From positions 347,501 through 411,500 of the forward strand of contig JAQFVV010006450.1 in assembly GCA_028023455.1 (NCBI GenBank): 64,000 nt of DNA, in the 5' to 3' direction. This document shows, in pieces, positions 11,499 through 24,549 of this stretch. Source of the DNA: Epiperipatus broadwayi. Taxonomy: Eukaryota; Onychophora; Udeonychophora; Euonychophora; Peripatidae. Under the pieces are notes generated by a model. That model did not search any database, had not been told where the DNA came from, and saw only the letters and a program-made list of their open reading frames with translations. Position 1 is the stretch's first letter; every line of letters begins with the position of its first letter. The position numbers were made by a program, and so were the translations under genes.

Positions 11499-12689
11499 TT
11501 GCTATTAATCATTGTTATTCAACTGACAAAAATCCAGAAATTTGTTAATAATAAGACAGCAATTCTACCAGTCAATTTGTTTATTTTCATATTAGCAGTT
11601 GACTATAACAAATGAGATTTCTTGAAATAAAAATATTATGAATTAAATCAATGGTTCTTTCTGATTATTTTGTTGTAGTTCATTTCTTCCACTGGATTGA
11701 TGATGAGGAAATCAGATGCTCAACAAGACATCTGCCTAGTTTTAACTTGAGCCTATCCATCAGGTTGATGAAAAATAAAATGGCTATTTAAAAATTAGAC
11801 TGGTTGATGTCCTACAAGCACTAAAATTTTTGTAGATGGTGATTTTTTCTGAATTTTAGTTTTATACTGATGATCACATGATGATTAGGTGATATAATAT
11901 TACCCATCATGCACTGAGATTTTGGGGTTTTTACAGGAAAGTTGTCATAGATTCTGCTGCTCAAAATGTTAAAGTTAAGATTTTTAAAACAAAAGTGGTA
12001 AACTTTCATTTCCAGATTTCAAGACATAACAATTTTACAATATTTTTATTTAAAATAAATGAATTATAAAATTTCAAATTTCTGTCAGATATTTATCTTA
12101 AATCTTTTCAAATTGATTTTTTGATAAATAATTTATCAATTAAATATATTTAAAAAAAAACTAAAATCAATCTTTGTTAAATAAAAGTCTGAATTGATTA
12201 ATTTTTATTATACTTAAACAAAGAAGCATATATATACCCAATCACATGACATATAAAAGGTAATGATTATTTATTTTACATATGATTAAGACATAATATT
12301 GTATTTGTAATTCTATTATCTATTTCTTATTTTTAAATTGTTATTTTGTATGTGTGTAGTACTTCTTTTGATTTACATAATCGACACCTTTGTTTTTTAA
12401 TAATAATAAAAAAAGAATAAACTGTACATATTTTTTTCATACAAAATTAATAGACATCCTTTTACAATTAGCTTGTAATTCTATTCAAAATACTTTATAA
12501 ATATAATATTACTTATAAACATTAATATGAGAGACTATTTGAATATAACAATGACTACATTTTATATTCTTTAACCAAATAAAAGTGATATATATATATA
12601 TATAATTGTTTAATTATAAAAAATAAATTAATCCAATTAATCAAAACCAATAAAATTGTTCTAATCTCCAAATCTAAAATAACCAATTT
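11499..12689. other. AT-rich DNA, nothing recognised
   Basis: Long A/T runs and a short TA microsatellite (12591-12604); no coding or structural feature supported. Confidence 0.55.
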
Positions 12690-13378
12690 ACAGTATAACT
12701 GTAATGTTACAATATATACCCATTTCCATTCTTTGCTTTAATCAAACTATTTTATTCTACCATATGTTAAATCAAAGCTATCTTTTTTTGTTTGTAATTC
12801 TTACAATACATTTTCTACCTAAATACATCTGTTTCTTCATATAATAATATAATGTTCAACTTCTCATATATAATTCCTATCAAGGCTTATATCTTTCAAT
12901 TTTCTTTTTTTCTACCATATGATCATCTATTTCATAACTTATTCAAAGACTTTTATTATTTTACTTTTTAATAGTCCTCTATCATCCAATTATTTTAAAT
13001 ACACATTATCATATAGTTCCTAGTTTGCCTTACTTTCTTTAAAAATTTGACATTTTACAAATGTTACTTGTATCTTTTTAAAATCAAATCTTAATTCTTT
13101 TAAAATTATATATAACCTAACCACTACTAAATTTTGACATAAATGTATATTAGTTTCCATAAATATTTTTGAAATGGTTTCTAACCTGCTTTGAATCAAC
13201 ACATAAACAAGTGATATCTGTTCTTATGATCTGAAACATTACATATTTTAAATGCCTTTTGCACTTTTAAACCATACATTTATTATAAAATGCTTTCTCT
13301 ACAGAAATTTACAAACTTCTCATATTTCTTTTCCTTAGTATATAATCTTACACAACCCCATTTTTATTGGTATCTTAA
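12690..13378 (-). mobile_element. LINE RT fragment, heavily decayed
   Basis: T+C-rich on the + strand, purine-rich on the - strand. The diagnostic piece is at 13285-13302: on the - strand VEKAFY corresponds to the D-L-E-K-A-F-D block of LINE RTs, and immediately upstream KEKKYEKFVNF fits the EKYREK-x-K-x-LY-x-x-F stretch that normally precedes it. The catalytic Asp of this block is lost by a frame change. A 60-codon open stretch (13020-13202, - strand) is part of the same decayed region. Confidence 0.5.
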
Positions 13379-13385
13379 TCTAAAT

Positions 13386-13490
13386 ATAGGGGATTTGAAC
13401 TCAGACTTTCAAGTACTCACCAACTATCCACTATCTTAATCTGTAACTATTATTATGCAATTTAAGTCATTGAGCCATTTTTCATCAGCA
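13386..13490 (-). repeat. tRNA-headed SINE remnant related to the hammerhead SINE
   Basis: The - strand has an A-box-like TGGCTCAATGACTTAAATTG (near 13455-13475) and, about 55 bases on, a B box within CTGAGTTCAAATCCCC (13389-13404). The GAAAGTCTGAGTTCAAATCC segment matches the B-box segments at 54546-54566 and 57949-57969, so it shares that part of the hammerhead SINE. No hammerhead core is found beside it. Confidence 0.55.
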
Positions 13491-14321
13491 ATTCAAGATG
13501 GATGGCATTGCTATTATTATATTTGTTTATAATAATGCCAATTAGCATTATGCATTACTTATATTTGATATACATATATAAATAACTTTTAATTTAAAAT
13601 AACAATAATAAATAACAAATCAACTTCCACAATGCACTTTTTTGCATTAGCTCTCAAGCTTTGTTAGCATGTTGTCTCTTAAACAAATTATTTCTTCTGA
13701 TAATAGCTTCCTATATAGTTCTTCATTATTATTATTGTTTTTCATACAATGTCTAAATCAAATACAAAATAAATAATTCTCAAACCTTTCCTGTATTTAA
13801 TGATCATGAACTTGAATGTAGTAGACAATTTGCATTTGATTTAGATTAAAATATTGTATGTAGAAAATATTAATAATAAAAAAGGAGCCTATCCTTCTTA
13901 ATAGAAGAAGCAATTTACTTAATACACAAGATGGGAGATAACACAAAAATAATGCATTATTGAAATTAATTTTAGAAGTCTAAGCAGTTAAAAAAATTAT
14001 GTTATAGCAATTGAAATTGATTCTACAGACATTTATTATTTTAAATAAATAAATAAAGTTGAAAAACATTATGGACTAGTAATTGAAAGTGCTTCTACGT
14101 TTATTTATTGTTTTAAATTAATTAATTAAATATTATTGTTACTCATATATTTAATTATTACATATGTTATATATAGAGATCTTAAAATAAGCTCTTAACA
14201 AGCTTTATGTGACATCTGTCTTGATTTTTTTTTTTTTTGTAATTTTAATTATTACATATACTATAAGTAATTTATATTGCTTATAAACATTTTTAATGCA
14301 ATATTGTATACATACCTATAG
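13491..14321. other. AT-rich DNA, nothing recognised
   Basis: Contains short inverted AATAATGCC / GGCATTATT-like segments and poly(A/T) runs; no gene or element defined. Confidence 0.55.
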
Positions 14322-14590
14322 TGTAAAATTGAAATATTCATATAAATATTCTGGATATTTATACGGAAAAAGTCGTCTATATATTTTAAATTTAGCTTTT
14401 ATTCATGGTTAGCATGTTTTCAATATATAGCATATCATAATCACAGCACCATGATTTATGATATACTATGATTATGATATGTTATCTATTGAAAGCATGC
14501 TAAACATAAATAAAAGCAAAGTTAAAATATATAGACTACCTTTTGTATGTAAATGTCCAGAACACTTATGTAAATATTACAATTAGAAAA
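14322..14590. mobile_element. ~265-bp near-perfect palindrome (foldback MITE)
   Basis: The sequence 14322-14450 is mirrored by the reverse complement of 14452-14590 with almost no spacer; matched landmarks include AATATTCTGGATATTTA / the mirror GTTCTGGACATTTACAT, GTCTATATATTTTAA, TAGCATGTTTTCAATA and ATATCATAATCA. The TTTCAATA...CATAATCATA block recurs in the elements at 52291-52948 and 58702-58771, which suggests one TIR family. No ORF. Confidence 0.7.
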
Positions 14591-14919
14591 GAGAAAAAAA
14601 TATTTGGATTTGAATTTAAAAAAATATATGTACATATTAATATATCAAACAGAATACATTTTAAACACACAAGTGTATATATGTGGACATTTTTAATAAT
14701 AAATTGGACACTTCTATGATTACAAGTACTAAAAAAATTACAAATACATATGAAGTCATCAGTTAAAAAATAAACTTATTATATATTCAAAATTGATGTT
14801 AATAAAATACATAAAATACAATTTCTAGATATTTTTAAAATAGTAAGTTTTAAATATAAATAAACTTGCCATACTTTTTTTCATCTTTGCTGAGATAAAA
14901 ATTAAAAAAGTAAGTAAAT
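14591..14919. other. AT-rich DNA, nothing recognised
   Basis: No feature supported. Confidence 0.6.
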
Positions 14920-15062
14920 GAATGACTTTATTACCTGAGAGTTCATAGGGAGAGAGCTTATAAGAAGTTATAACTCTGACAAGTGCCTATACTGGAATCA
15001 ATTCCAAAATCTTACACTTTAGAATCTGATATTATACCATTGCACTAAACTGAATAGGATAA
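14920..15062 (-). repeat. tRNA-like SINE remnant, same family as 4410-4530
   Basis: The - strand reads TAGTGCAATGGTATAATATC (A-box-like) and GGAATTGATTCC (B-box-like) with normal tRNA-like spacing. The following AATGACTTTATTACCTGAGA and TTATAAGAAGTT segments (+ strand orientation) match 4410-4450. Confidence 0.4.
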
Positions 15063-15463
15063 GATAAAAATTAATATTAGTAAATTACAAAAGATACAAT
15101 TTCTAGGTACAGTGTAAAAATATCAGCAGTGACTCTCTTGCAATGTTATGCATTGTAGCAATACAAATAATTACTCCAAGCAATTGCAATAGACTATTAT
15201 AATTTTAAAATAGATACTTTTTATTTATATTTTTTAAATTTTTATTTATTTATTTTTAACTGTGGGTTAATGAATTAGCAGAATTTGAGGTGTTAGATAG
15301 AGATTCTAATGTATATATTTTTATTTAATCATATAACTTCCATATCTTCATCATATTTTCTAATAAACATGTACATCATGAATAATGAATTCTTTTGAAA
15401 CATTTTCCAGCTAAGCATCAACATTTTATCATTTGAAAAAATGCTTATTTTAAAAAATGTCCT
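15063..15463. other. AT-rich DNA, nothing recognised
   Basis: A/T runs and a TTTATTTATTTATTTTT tract near 15241; no gene. Confidence 0.6.
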
Positions 15464-15665
15464 TTGATTATGAGTACACAGAAACAAACTCTCCATAAAG
15501 TAGTATCATTCAGTGCAAGCCAGAGTAATCAATGGATGCAAGAAGTTTTTTGCATACAATCCCTATCTAATGCATGTTCATTCAATATTTCCAGAGTAGT
15601 TTCTAGCCTGTGGCTTTCATCAGTGAAGAGCCTTGAATCTGAGAGCACTGCACCTAGATCTTAGA
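15464..15665 (-). repeat. Hammerhead-bearing dispersed repeat, family H2 copy 1
   Basis: This ~200-bp block matches 21190-21350 over most of its length (shared AACTCTCCA, AGAGTAATCAATGGATG, GTTTCTRGCYTGTG, TCAGTGARGAGCC and GAGCACTGCACCTA). The intact 66-codon + strand frame here is not conserved in the second copy, so it is chance. The strand is given as - because the ribozyme motif reads on that strand. Confidence 0.7.
15580..15638 (-). ncRNA. Predicted type I hammerhead ribozyme (H2 copy 1)
   Basis: On the - strand: conserved CTGATGA (15617-15623), stem II AGCC/GGCT with loop ACA, then GAAA (15600-15603). After A15.1 comes CTACT, then C as position 17 (triplet CUC, allowed by the NUH rule). 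Predicted cleavage lies between + coordinates 15594 and 15593. Stem I pairs TTCA with TGGA next to the core (one T-G wobble) and ATTCAA with TTGAAT beyond an internal loop. Stem III is minimal (one sure pair), a form known in animal hammerheads that act as dimers. Confidence 0.6.
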
Positions 15666-17799
15666 ATCTAATGCAACCCTCCAGTAGCCACCTTTTACTT
15701 TTTTAGTTGACTATAAATGTTTTCAAGCTAAGCTCATTAGCTTGTATAGTTGTATAAATCTAAACTCAGTTCAGCATCTATACTTTTTGGTGTCTTTTGT
15801 TCTTTAATAACCACAGTCACTATAATCCTACTGGGCTGAATTGATAAAAAACAGCTTGTGTAAGCATAAAGAATGATGATCATGCGATGTTTGTTGATTA
15901 TAAGTAACTGTATATATTTCATTGTATCTAATATTACTGCTAGAAAAAGTAAAATCAGATATTCTTTGACTTTTATTCAGACATAATATTATTCATTTTA
16001 TTTGTCATCTCTAATTAAGATATTATATCACTGAATTGCCTTATACAGTTTAGAACAGTGTTACAATAATAGCATGATTAAGCAAGCAAAATACCTTACT
16101 GTGCCAATTAATTGGTGATGTAATTGCTGCTGCATTATTTTTGATTCAAATTTATTTCAATTATGTTATAATTTATTTGAAATTTATTTTATCAGAGGAC
16201 ATGCAAAATTTACCAAATATTTGGTTTAGTAACCAATATCAGCTATTGCCTGTTTGGTGGTGGAGGAATAAAAAATGACAAATATTTAGCTTGTCTAAGG
16301 CATAATAAAAAAAAAAACTCTCTATAGTTTTATATATATATCTAATATAATAACTTAATGATTAGTTATTTGGGAGATCTTGTGATTTTGAATATTAAAA
16401 ATGTATATGCATATATAAAATTTATTTTTTACACTTAATAAAAACTTTACCAATTTATCAAATATTCTAGCAATTAATAAATTTATATCAACTTTAAGAA
16501 AAATTTTAGAGTAAAACAAAAAAAAAAAAGATTCAATTATGTAAAGCATTAAAAAAGTATTTTTTAAAAACTGAACAAACTTCTTAAAGTGAATAAATAA
16601 TATACATTATTAACAATGAATAGTACAAAAAAAAAAAAAATTAAACTTGAACATTTTTTTAAAATTAAATTTAAATGAGTTTAAAATGAATTATAAAACC
16701 AAAATTTAATAACTGTTAAAATTCACAATGGATTTAAAAAACAAAAAATATTTCTAAATACTGTACAATATTGCAAACACAAGCATTTTTATGAACGTCA
16801 ATATTGTATTCATAAAATAAATATGAAATTCCTGTATCAAAAACATGAAAAGCATAAATAATTGTTCCATATAAAAAATAGAACTTCACTGTCTGTTAGT
16901 GTACTTATATATTATTGGCTGCCATGTTAGAATAATTAGATGTCTATTTTACTTTTTATGCTTTTCAATGGTGCATTCATGTAAACCAATCTTTCAGATT
17001 GATACCACATTTTAAATTTATAACAAATCTTTAAGTATAACTCAATGTAAAAGTTTCTATTCATGAAACAAGCTATATTTGGTTAAGCACTCTTCTCTCC
17101 TGCATTGTGACCTGATTTATAATAATCAAAATCTTTCTCTCATGATATGAAAATAATGTTATACTCTTATTGACATTCTTTTGCAATTGATTTTGTTTCT
17201 ATTGGACAATTAATATTCATATTACACTGATTTAATTCTTCCTCCCTTCAGTTTTAAAAGCTGGTTTGCCTTTCTGACTATTGTAATCTTTTATGATGTT
17301 TGTACATGATCATGTTGTATCCAATAGCCATAAATTGTTTATTTTGTTTTTTTATATTAGAAGTGGTGAGAGGTAAGAGTTAAATCAGTCTCATAGTCTT
17401 TGCTGTTTTATGGCCTGATACATTGTTTTTGGTTCTTTTTCATTACATAAAAATTCTTCCATTAATGACAGTCATGATGCTGCTTTAATCTCTCCAATAC
17501 ATTGGTTATTATCCTGCTAAAAAAATATAGTAAGTATTACCTTGAACAATTTATAATAAACATCCTATTCTATGCTCACTAAAAAATAACATTTTGTTTT
17601 GAAGAGTAAAATTTGTGTCAGGATGCCAGCTGACAACTTCAAAATTTTATAATAATAACATGCCAGGGATTATTTGACTGTCATAATAAAGTAACCTCAT
17701 TCAACTGTTGCTTTCTTACCAAAAAGAGGATGCTGGGGTTTTTTTTAATTTAATACATTATTTTCACAAAAGGAGGTGTTAGCATGGAAAACTTACATT
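15666..17799. other. AT-rich DNA, nothing recognised
   Basis: Homopolymer-rich (A10-A13 runs near 16306, 16518 and 16627); no coding frame above background and no repeat matched to other parts of the window. Confidence 0.55.
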
Positions 17800-19960
17800 T
17801 TAAAATCATTTCTCCAATAATCTTTGGGATCTCATCATATCTACTGCCTATCCCTTTCACTTTTTTAAACTTCACCCACTAATAAAAATTTTCAACTTTA
17901 GAATTTTTATTTATTTAAGGTTTTTTTTCTTTTAACTTTTAATTTCAATTCAAATGTAGCATTGTTTTCTATATTAATGCATCTACATCAAACAAGCTTC
18001 TAACATCTTTTAGCTCCAATGATGGGAATTTTGATTGACATTATTGTTTTTATTCTCTTCTCTTCACATCCAATTCACTTTCTTTGGTTACATTCTTAGA
18101 TATGGCCTGATATTTATAATAATTATCAATATGGATATTTTTCACTATGTGCATTCTGATTTAGGTATGATACACTTCAATTTTATAAAATTATTAGTGC
18201 TTGTTATGAACTACATGTTGATTCTCTTTTTAATAGGGTCCACTTTCATTTGTTGCTATTCATTACTATTCACATCAATATAGATATTTTTTATTTTGTG
18301 CACTCTGATTAAGATCCACTTCAATTTTACAAAATTATTAGTGTTTGTTTTGAACTACATGTTGACTCTTTTCTTAATAGAGTCCATTTTCCTTTGTTGC
18401 TATTCATTGTTAATCATATCTTTTTAAATGGGAACTTATCTAAGGATTTAAACTTTTCTTATTTTTCTTCAGTTACAAACTTGTTGCTATCAAAAGCATT
18501 TATTACTCTGCTCATATTTTACAGTCAGTTCTAATTAGCATCTGTATAGTATGGCTTAGAACGTTTATGTTTCATTATTTTAATGATCTGTTGATCTGAT
18601 AATGGATTAGCCATCAATGTAGTTTGGTCACATCTTTGGAGAAAATAATATACTGTATATGCTTTTCTATGTCTGAATTTATTTGTGATAATTAATGGTT
18701 AAAGTCTTCATAATAGTACTTGCTTCCATAATACTTTAGAGCAGCCACTTTAAACTTGAAAATCATTGAGCTTGCTGAACAGAAATTACTATCTGGCTTA
18801 GAGTGTCTTTAGTTGGTTTTCTTCTTCATTAAATTCATGTTGAAATATCTATTCAAATTGGAAGGATATATGATAGATTCCTTTCCAACATATCCTAAAA
18901 AAATGTTATTTATAAGAATTGTCTGTGCTGGTTATTGGTCTATGTGTTACAGTCAGTATTTGCTTTTCTATCTTCCTAACTAATCTGCACATATTATTTG
19001 CTTTTATCTTCAGAAAGATTGTGAATGTATTTCTTAGTCATTTTTTCCTGAATTCTTCCTGTAATTTATATATAACTGAGTGTTTTTATCTCCATTTTCA
19101 CTTCCAGACAGCAGTCTTGCATCAAAACATTATTTTCCCTTTCTTTCTTAACTTGTATTCCTTCTAGATACTATGCTATACCATTTCCTAAATATGCAGT
19201 TTAAAATTTCCAATGTTTGCTCATGCTCTTCTTTGTGCTACTTCAACTCTTGGATATTTTTTCTACCTTCTGATCTAGACCTTCAATCCTTCCTCCAATT
19301 TTTTATTATATTTTTATGCTATATTTTTCTAGTTATTATTCAATTTTATTGACATTGTATTCATTTTCTAGCTTCCCATCTGACTTTGACTGTCTTTTAT
19401 TTCTATAAACATTTGACTCTGGTTATCTTTTATTTAATATTTTTGTATATTTGGTCCTAGCTGTTTTGTATTTCCTTGGTCATGCTGACTATTTTATTAT
19501 CCATCTATTTGAATATCTGACTCTGTCTATCTTCAAATTTTTTCCCCATTTGTTTGAATATTTTTTATACATACTGATATTTGAATCAATTTTCTCATTA
19601 TTATTATTCACTATGTCAGGTTTTCACCAATCTGAATCTTTTGAACATTTACATCTACTACATTAATTGATTTTATATTTCAACCTGTTCCCCTGTGGCT
19701 ATATCTTTTTGGTTCCCATATTTTGTGTTTTCATTCTTGCTTTTAATATTATTATTATATGTATAATTACTTTTACTTATATATATGATTTAATAATGAA
19801 TCCATCTCTATATCTCCACCACGTAGCTCTCTTTATATACTTTAATGACTTTTGCCTCATTCTAATCTGGTACAGTATTTATTGTCCAATTTATTGTAAA
19901 TTTTATTTTATTTAGTTAATATGCTTATTTATTACCCATTCTCTATGCCCACATTTTATT
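17800..19960 (-). other. Pyrimidine-rich block, possible very old - strand retroelement
   Basis: For about 2 kb the + strand is consistently T+C-rich, the same strand bias seen in the two - strand LINE fragments (3590-4330 and 12690-13378). On the - strand there are stretches such as EEHEQTLEILN (near 19210-19250) of the kind found in retroelement polyproteins, but no catalytic block could be read. Short open frames on the + strand (18035-18283, 18919-19167, 19451-19915) are hydrophobic, as expected for the complement of purine-rich coding DNA, and are not called as genes. Confidence 0.3.
18129..18420. repeat. Tandem duplication, ~148-bp unit, two copies
   Basis: Units start near 18129 and 18277 and share CTTCAATTTTA, AAATTATTAGTG, AACTACATGTTGA, TTTGTTGCTATTCATT and more; about 85% identical by eye. 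This is a local duplication inside the pyrimidine-rich block. Confidence 0.7.
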
Positions 19961-21189
19961 TAATATTTATGTATTACTCTTATTTTTCCTTTTGATATTT
20001 AATTTTTATATGAAATCGTTATTTTTTTTAAATTCAAGATCCCTGTATAATTATTATAAAAGTGAATCATTCTAATTTGTCAGCCACATATTGATTTTAC
20101 TAAATGTAACGGGAGGTGAAAAAAAGTTATGTATACAAATAGGATATCATAAAAGATTGCATTTATCTATTAGATATCCATATGTTTGTTTTCCAAATTT
20201 AATGAGATGCTACTTGGATAAATTATGTTGGCAAAATATATAAATCAATATTTTCAAGTTTATAATAAATAAATCAAATTTGGTGATAATGTAAACCATT
20301 GCTGATCTAGTCAATCTCTTTATTTTCAGATTTAATATTTTATTTTTAATCACTTTGACACTTAACATTATTCACTGGCAAATAACCACGCCAGATATAG
20401 TTGATCCTCTCGTTACGTTTAACATTACCAACATTGATCAAATTAAAAAATATTTCTAATTAAAAATCTCTTCATTAAAAAGTTCTTTTAATATTGGTTA
20501 TATTTCCAATTACATCATGTAAACTTAAAAATGTTAAAAGAAAGTTGTAATTGTTAAATCGTAACTTTTATTTCTAAATGATTTAAGATGCAGACTATGA
20601 TATGAGTGTTGCTTTCTAATGAAGAGCTATTTTCCAGATTATATGAACATTTCTATATTTACATGTATATTATGTTTTTCAGTTTAACCCTTAATTCTAT
20701 ATTCCACAAAGCATATTTTCTAAAAATGATGTGACAAACGCTTTAAACTTGGTTAAATATTTGAAGAAAAAAAAAATTTCTATAAATGCAAGAATGTGTC
20801 TAAAATAAGAATAGGCTAGACTACTTAATGAACAACACAATTTATTAAAATAAATAACCACAATAATAAAGAATATTCAAATGTTATGCTATTTGAATTA
20901 GTACATGCATCTAATATATTTCTGACATATTATTAGTATATGTGTCTGATATCTGATATATCATTAAAAGTTAATTAAGTCTTACTTAATTAATTTACTA
21001 TCCATGGATATATAGTGGAATGAATATTTTTCACTATTATAGTTTTGGAAGTATTTGATGAATATGTCAAATTTATTTCTTCTATAGCTTAAATAATAAT
21101 ATAGGAAAGTTTTAAACTTCTCACTCTAACAAACAAATAAAAATTATTGTTTATTATACCTTCAATAACTAATGTACATATATTATTAA
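19961..21189. other. AT-rich DNA, nothing recognised
   Basis: No gene or repeat supported. Confidence 0.55.
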
Positions 21190-21350
21190 AACAGGCAAAC
21201 TCTCCACAAAACAGAGTAATCAATGGATGACAGAAGGCTTGTACATAAAATCCTATCTAGTACCTACATCCAATATCCCAGACTAGTTTCTGGCTTGTGA
21301 CCCTCATCAGTGAGGAGCCATTGAATCTGAAAGCACTGCACCTAAATCAA
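21190..21350 (-). repeat. Hammerhead-bearing dispersed repeat, family H2 copy 2
   Basis: This is the second copy of the block at 15464-15665, in the same orientation and about 78% identical by eye, missing a short segment near its left end. It carries the better preserved ribozyme of the pair. Confidence 0.7.
21268..21327 (-). ncRNA. Predicted type I hammerhead ribozyme (H2 copy 2)
   Basis: On the - strand the core is intact: CTGATGA (21304-21310), a stem II of GGTC/AGCC type (three pairs, one lost), GAAA (21287-21290), a minimal ACTAGT stem III (21282-21287) and a canonical GTC triplet, with predicted cleavage between + positions 21281 and 21280. Stem I pairs CTCA with TGGG beside the core, then TTCAAT with ATTGGA past an internal loop. 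Compared with copy 1, a stem I pair changes T-A to C-G and a stem II pair A-T to G-C, i.e. compensatory changes. Self-cleavage is inferred, not shown. Confidence 0.65.
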
Positions 21351-24300
21351 TTTTCTTTGTATTAGGTCAACATATTCTTTAGTACATGCTGGATTTAGGC
21401 ATTGTCCCTCTTTTCAAGGCCTTATAAGTTTAGTAGATAATGATGAGAATATGTTTGATGACCTTTAGTCAGATATTCTGGGAAAGATAACTACAAGCAT
21501 AATTGGGATTTCTCACAGTAGCAATGGTTTTATACTAATAAGTATTTCAATCATTCATAGATAGCTTGCTTGCTTCACTAACAGACAGCTTTTACATTTA
21601 GCAACTGGTAATAAACATTTCTCTTATTCTTTTTTAAGTATCTGACTTTGTTCTCTTCCTGGCTGAAAGTTTTAAAAAAGATATCTAATGATTTCTAAGA
21701 TATTATTAACTGCTGTTTAACTCCTCAAACTACTTTATATAAACTATTCAAAACACCATCTTTTCTCTTTATCTGAAACATACTTTCCAAAGCTTAGAGG
21801 GTAGTTTTCCCACTCAAACTAACAAGTTGTTTTTCAAACTTTAATTACTTCTGGCTCCCAATATTGTGCTAAGTATTTATACAAATTAATAATATTTATA
21901 TAAAATTATTTTATATTTTCCAATTTTGTGATTCAATTAAATGAATTTTTATAAATTGTTACCATAATTTTCCATTTTTACCATAAGCCATGTATATTTA
22001 AGATATATATTTAGTATTTATACTTTATGATCGATCAAACTACTATTTATAAATTTGTGGGTTTTCATGAAAACTAGTCTCTGTATCACTTGCAACACAC
22101 ACTACAAAATTTATAATTGACAAATACAAAAAAAAATATTTCATTTCTAACTCTGAATAATTTTTAGAGTTTTTTACTGCTCTCTTTTTTACAGTTTTTC
22201 CTTGTTTTCCAAACACACACACATATATAGATATAGTTTTAACTACACATACTTTCCTATGATGTAATTAAATATTTACTTATTTTAAGTTAACATTTTT
22301 AAAATGTTCATGACTATACTGATATAATATTAAAACTATTATTGGAATGTTACATTAATATATTAAAAATCCTGTCTGATTTTAAAATTTACTTATATTT
22401 TTATGATCTTGTGGAAAGAAATTAATATTCACACATGTGCTATTAGATTAAATTTATGTGCACTCTTCGCTCAATAAGTGTTTGTAATATTTATGCTTAG
22501 AGCTTATTTTTATATATAAATCAACCCTTATTGCCCATGCTTATTGACTGGTGAGTACACGTAAATTTAATTTAACAGTGCATGTTTGAAGATTAATTTC
22601 CTTCCACAAGATTATAATTGTATACAACACTAAATTATTTATTTACTTATATTTTTATGAGTAATGTGACTTACTTCACATCTAGTATGATATTACCTCA
22701 TGAAATTATGTTTATAAAAATAAAAACAAAAATGACAGCAATCATCATTGTGGAATATTATTGTTATCCAATACTATAAAGTACTTTCAAGGATTTTATA
22801 GGTTAGATTGCTACCAGTCATAAATGCATGTGGGTACCAGTGATTAGATAATCATGGATGTAGAGAATGAAGATAGTATTAGACAAATTTTAAAAAACTC
22901 ATACCAAAGTCATAATTTAAATATTGTTTTTATTTATTTTATTAAAGCATTTATTTAATTAATTGAAAAGATTTTATGACAATTCTTGAAAATAGCTAGT
23001 TGACTTTAAAAATGTATTCATGTTATGCAACTGCTATATGATGTTATGAAAAAAGGTATTATTAAGAATGGTGAAAAATTGGTGACACTTAAAATGAAAA
23101 CTTGTATGAAATGGGGTATATGCTAATTCTAATTTTTTTTTTTCAATTTTTTATGATAGGAATTTTTGTAAGCTTCATGGAAAAAGTATTACATTATAAA
23201 TCAGTTTGAAGACTTTTTTTTTTAAAATTTAAACCAATTGAAAGCAAACTAAATAAATAAAGATCTCAATTTTTGGTGACTAGATTTATATTATCTTAGT
23301 GATTGTACAGTAATTAATATTAATCATATTCTTTAGCAAGTCATATTACAAAGAATGTCAGCAACTCTGTATTAGATGGTTATCAGTTTAAAAATATGAA
23401 TCACTCTAAATATACTAGATGTGGATTAGTGAGATTTTGCAAACCCTACATGCTACATCTGCATTTAACAAGTTAAAAAATAGATCATTTCATCATAGTA
23501 ATATAACTAATTCAATTAAAATAAAATGTGGTTATTCTGATCTAATTACTGAATGAAAACAAGACATGAACATCATATTGATGTAACATAAAAGCTCTTT
23601 TAATATTAAAATTAAATAATACAGTTTTAAATAAAGCATTTTTGTAAATAAGAATGCCATCTTTTCTTATCAATAAAGTATCAAAAAGCTGAGTTCATAT
23701 AAAATATTTTTTTAATTATAATTTCAACTATAATTAACATTAATGGCTTCTTTTTAAAATGCTGAATCACTACACTTTGAGATGATTTGTAAATATAAAT
23801 TTATGGCTTCATATTGTTTAAATGATCTGTTAGTATTCATATTTTCAAAGAAATAAAGAGATTTTTTAAAATTCTATTTTTCTTAAAATATTTTCCAGCA
23901 TTAAAAAAAATGATGGTATTATAAAAATAATAGAAATAATATAAAAAAAGTAAAACTTGAAAATTAATGAATACATAGTGCATTATTGTTTTGTTTTTTT
24001 TTTAAAAAATAAATTTTATTATTAATTCTAGCAAAAATAAATAACAGTAACAATATCATCATCAACAACAAGAAGGAGAAAAAGGAGAAAAATTCAGAAA
24101 AAGTAAGTCTAAAGTTTATTAGTTATATTAATAAATCTAACTGCATATATAAATATTAGATATTAGAATAATTTGTCTAAAAGTTACATAAGGAAGAACG
24201 TTGGCAAATTAATGATAATAACAATCAATTATTGTTTATCACAGTTCACATTTACATTGATAATATATAGTTGATATCAGATTATGTAATTAACGATACA

Positions 24301-24549
24301 ACAGTCTTTAAAAACTGCTGAGAGGCAGAATCTTTGTAGCAACACACCAAAATACAACAATCAACAAGAAATAATCACTCACATTAAAACTGGAGATTTT
24401 AGTAATTTTACATACTGACCTTGTAAATTAACTAATAATAAATATATAGCCATTTACTGTCCAATATTTAAATGATTAGCTAATTTGGATTTATTAGATA
24501 ACTAAAAAAATAATTATAAGCCTATTTGGAATCAGAAAAATAAATTCAA
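21351..24549. other. AT-rich DNA, nothing recognised
   Basis: No coding frame, structured RNA or dispersed repeat was supported. It contains a purine tract (AAGAAGGAGAAAAAGGAGAA) near 24069 and many A/T runs. Confidence 0.5.

Noticed and set aside
11413-11505. Target-site duplication CAACAC around the family C copy
   Set aside because: The right-hand CAACAC is part of the tRNA-like acceptor sequence itself, so the match is not evidence.
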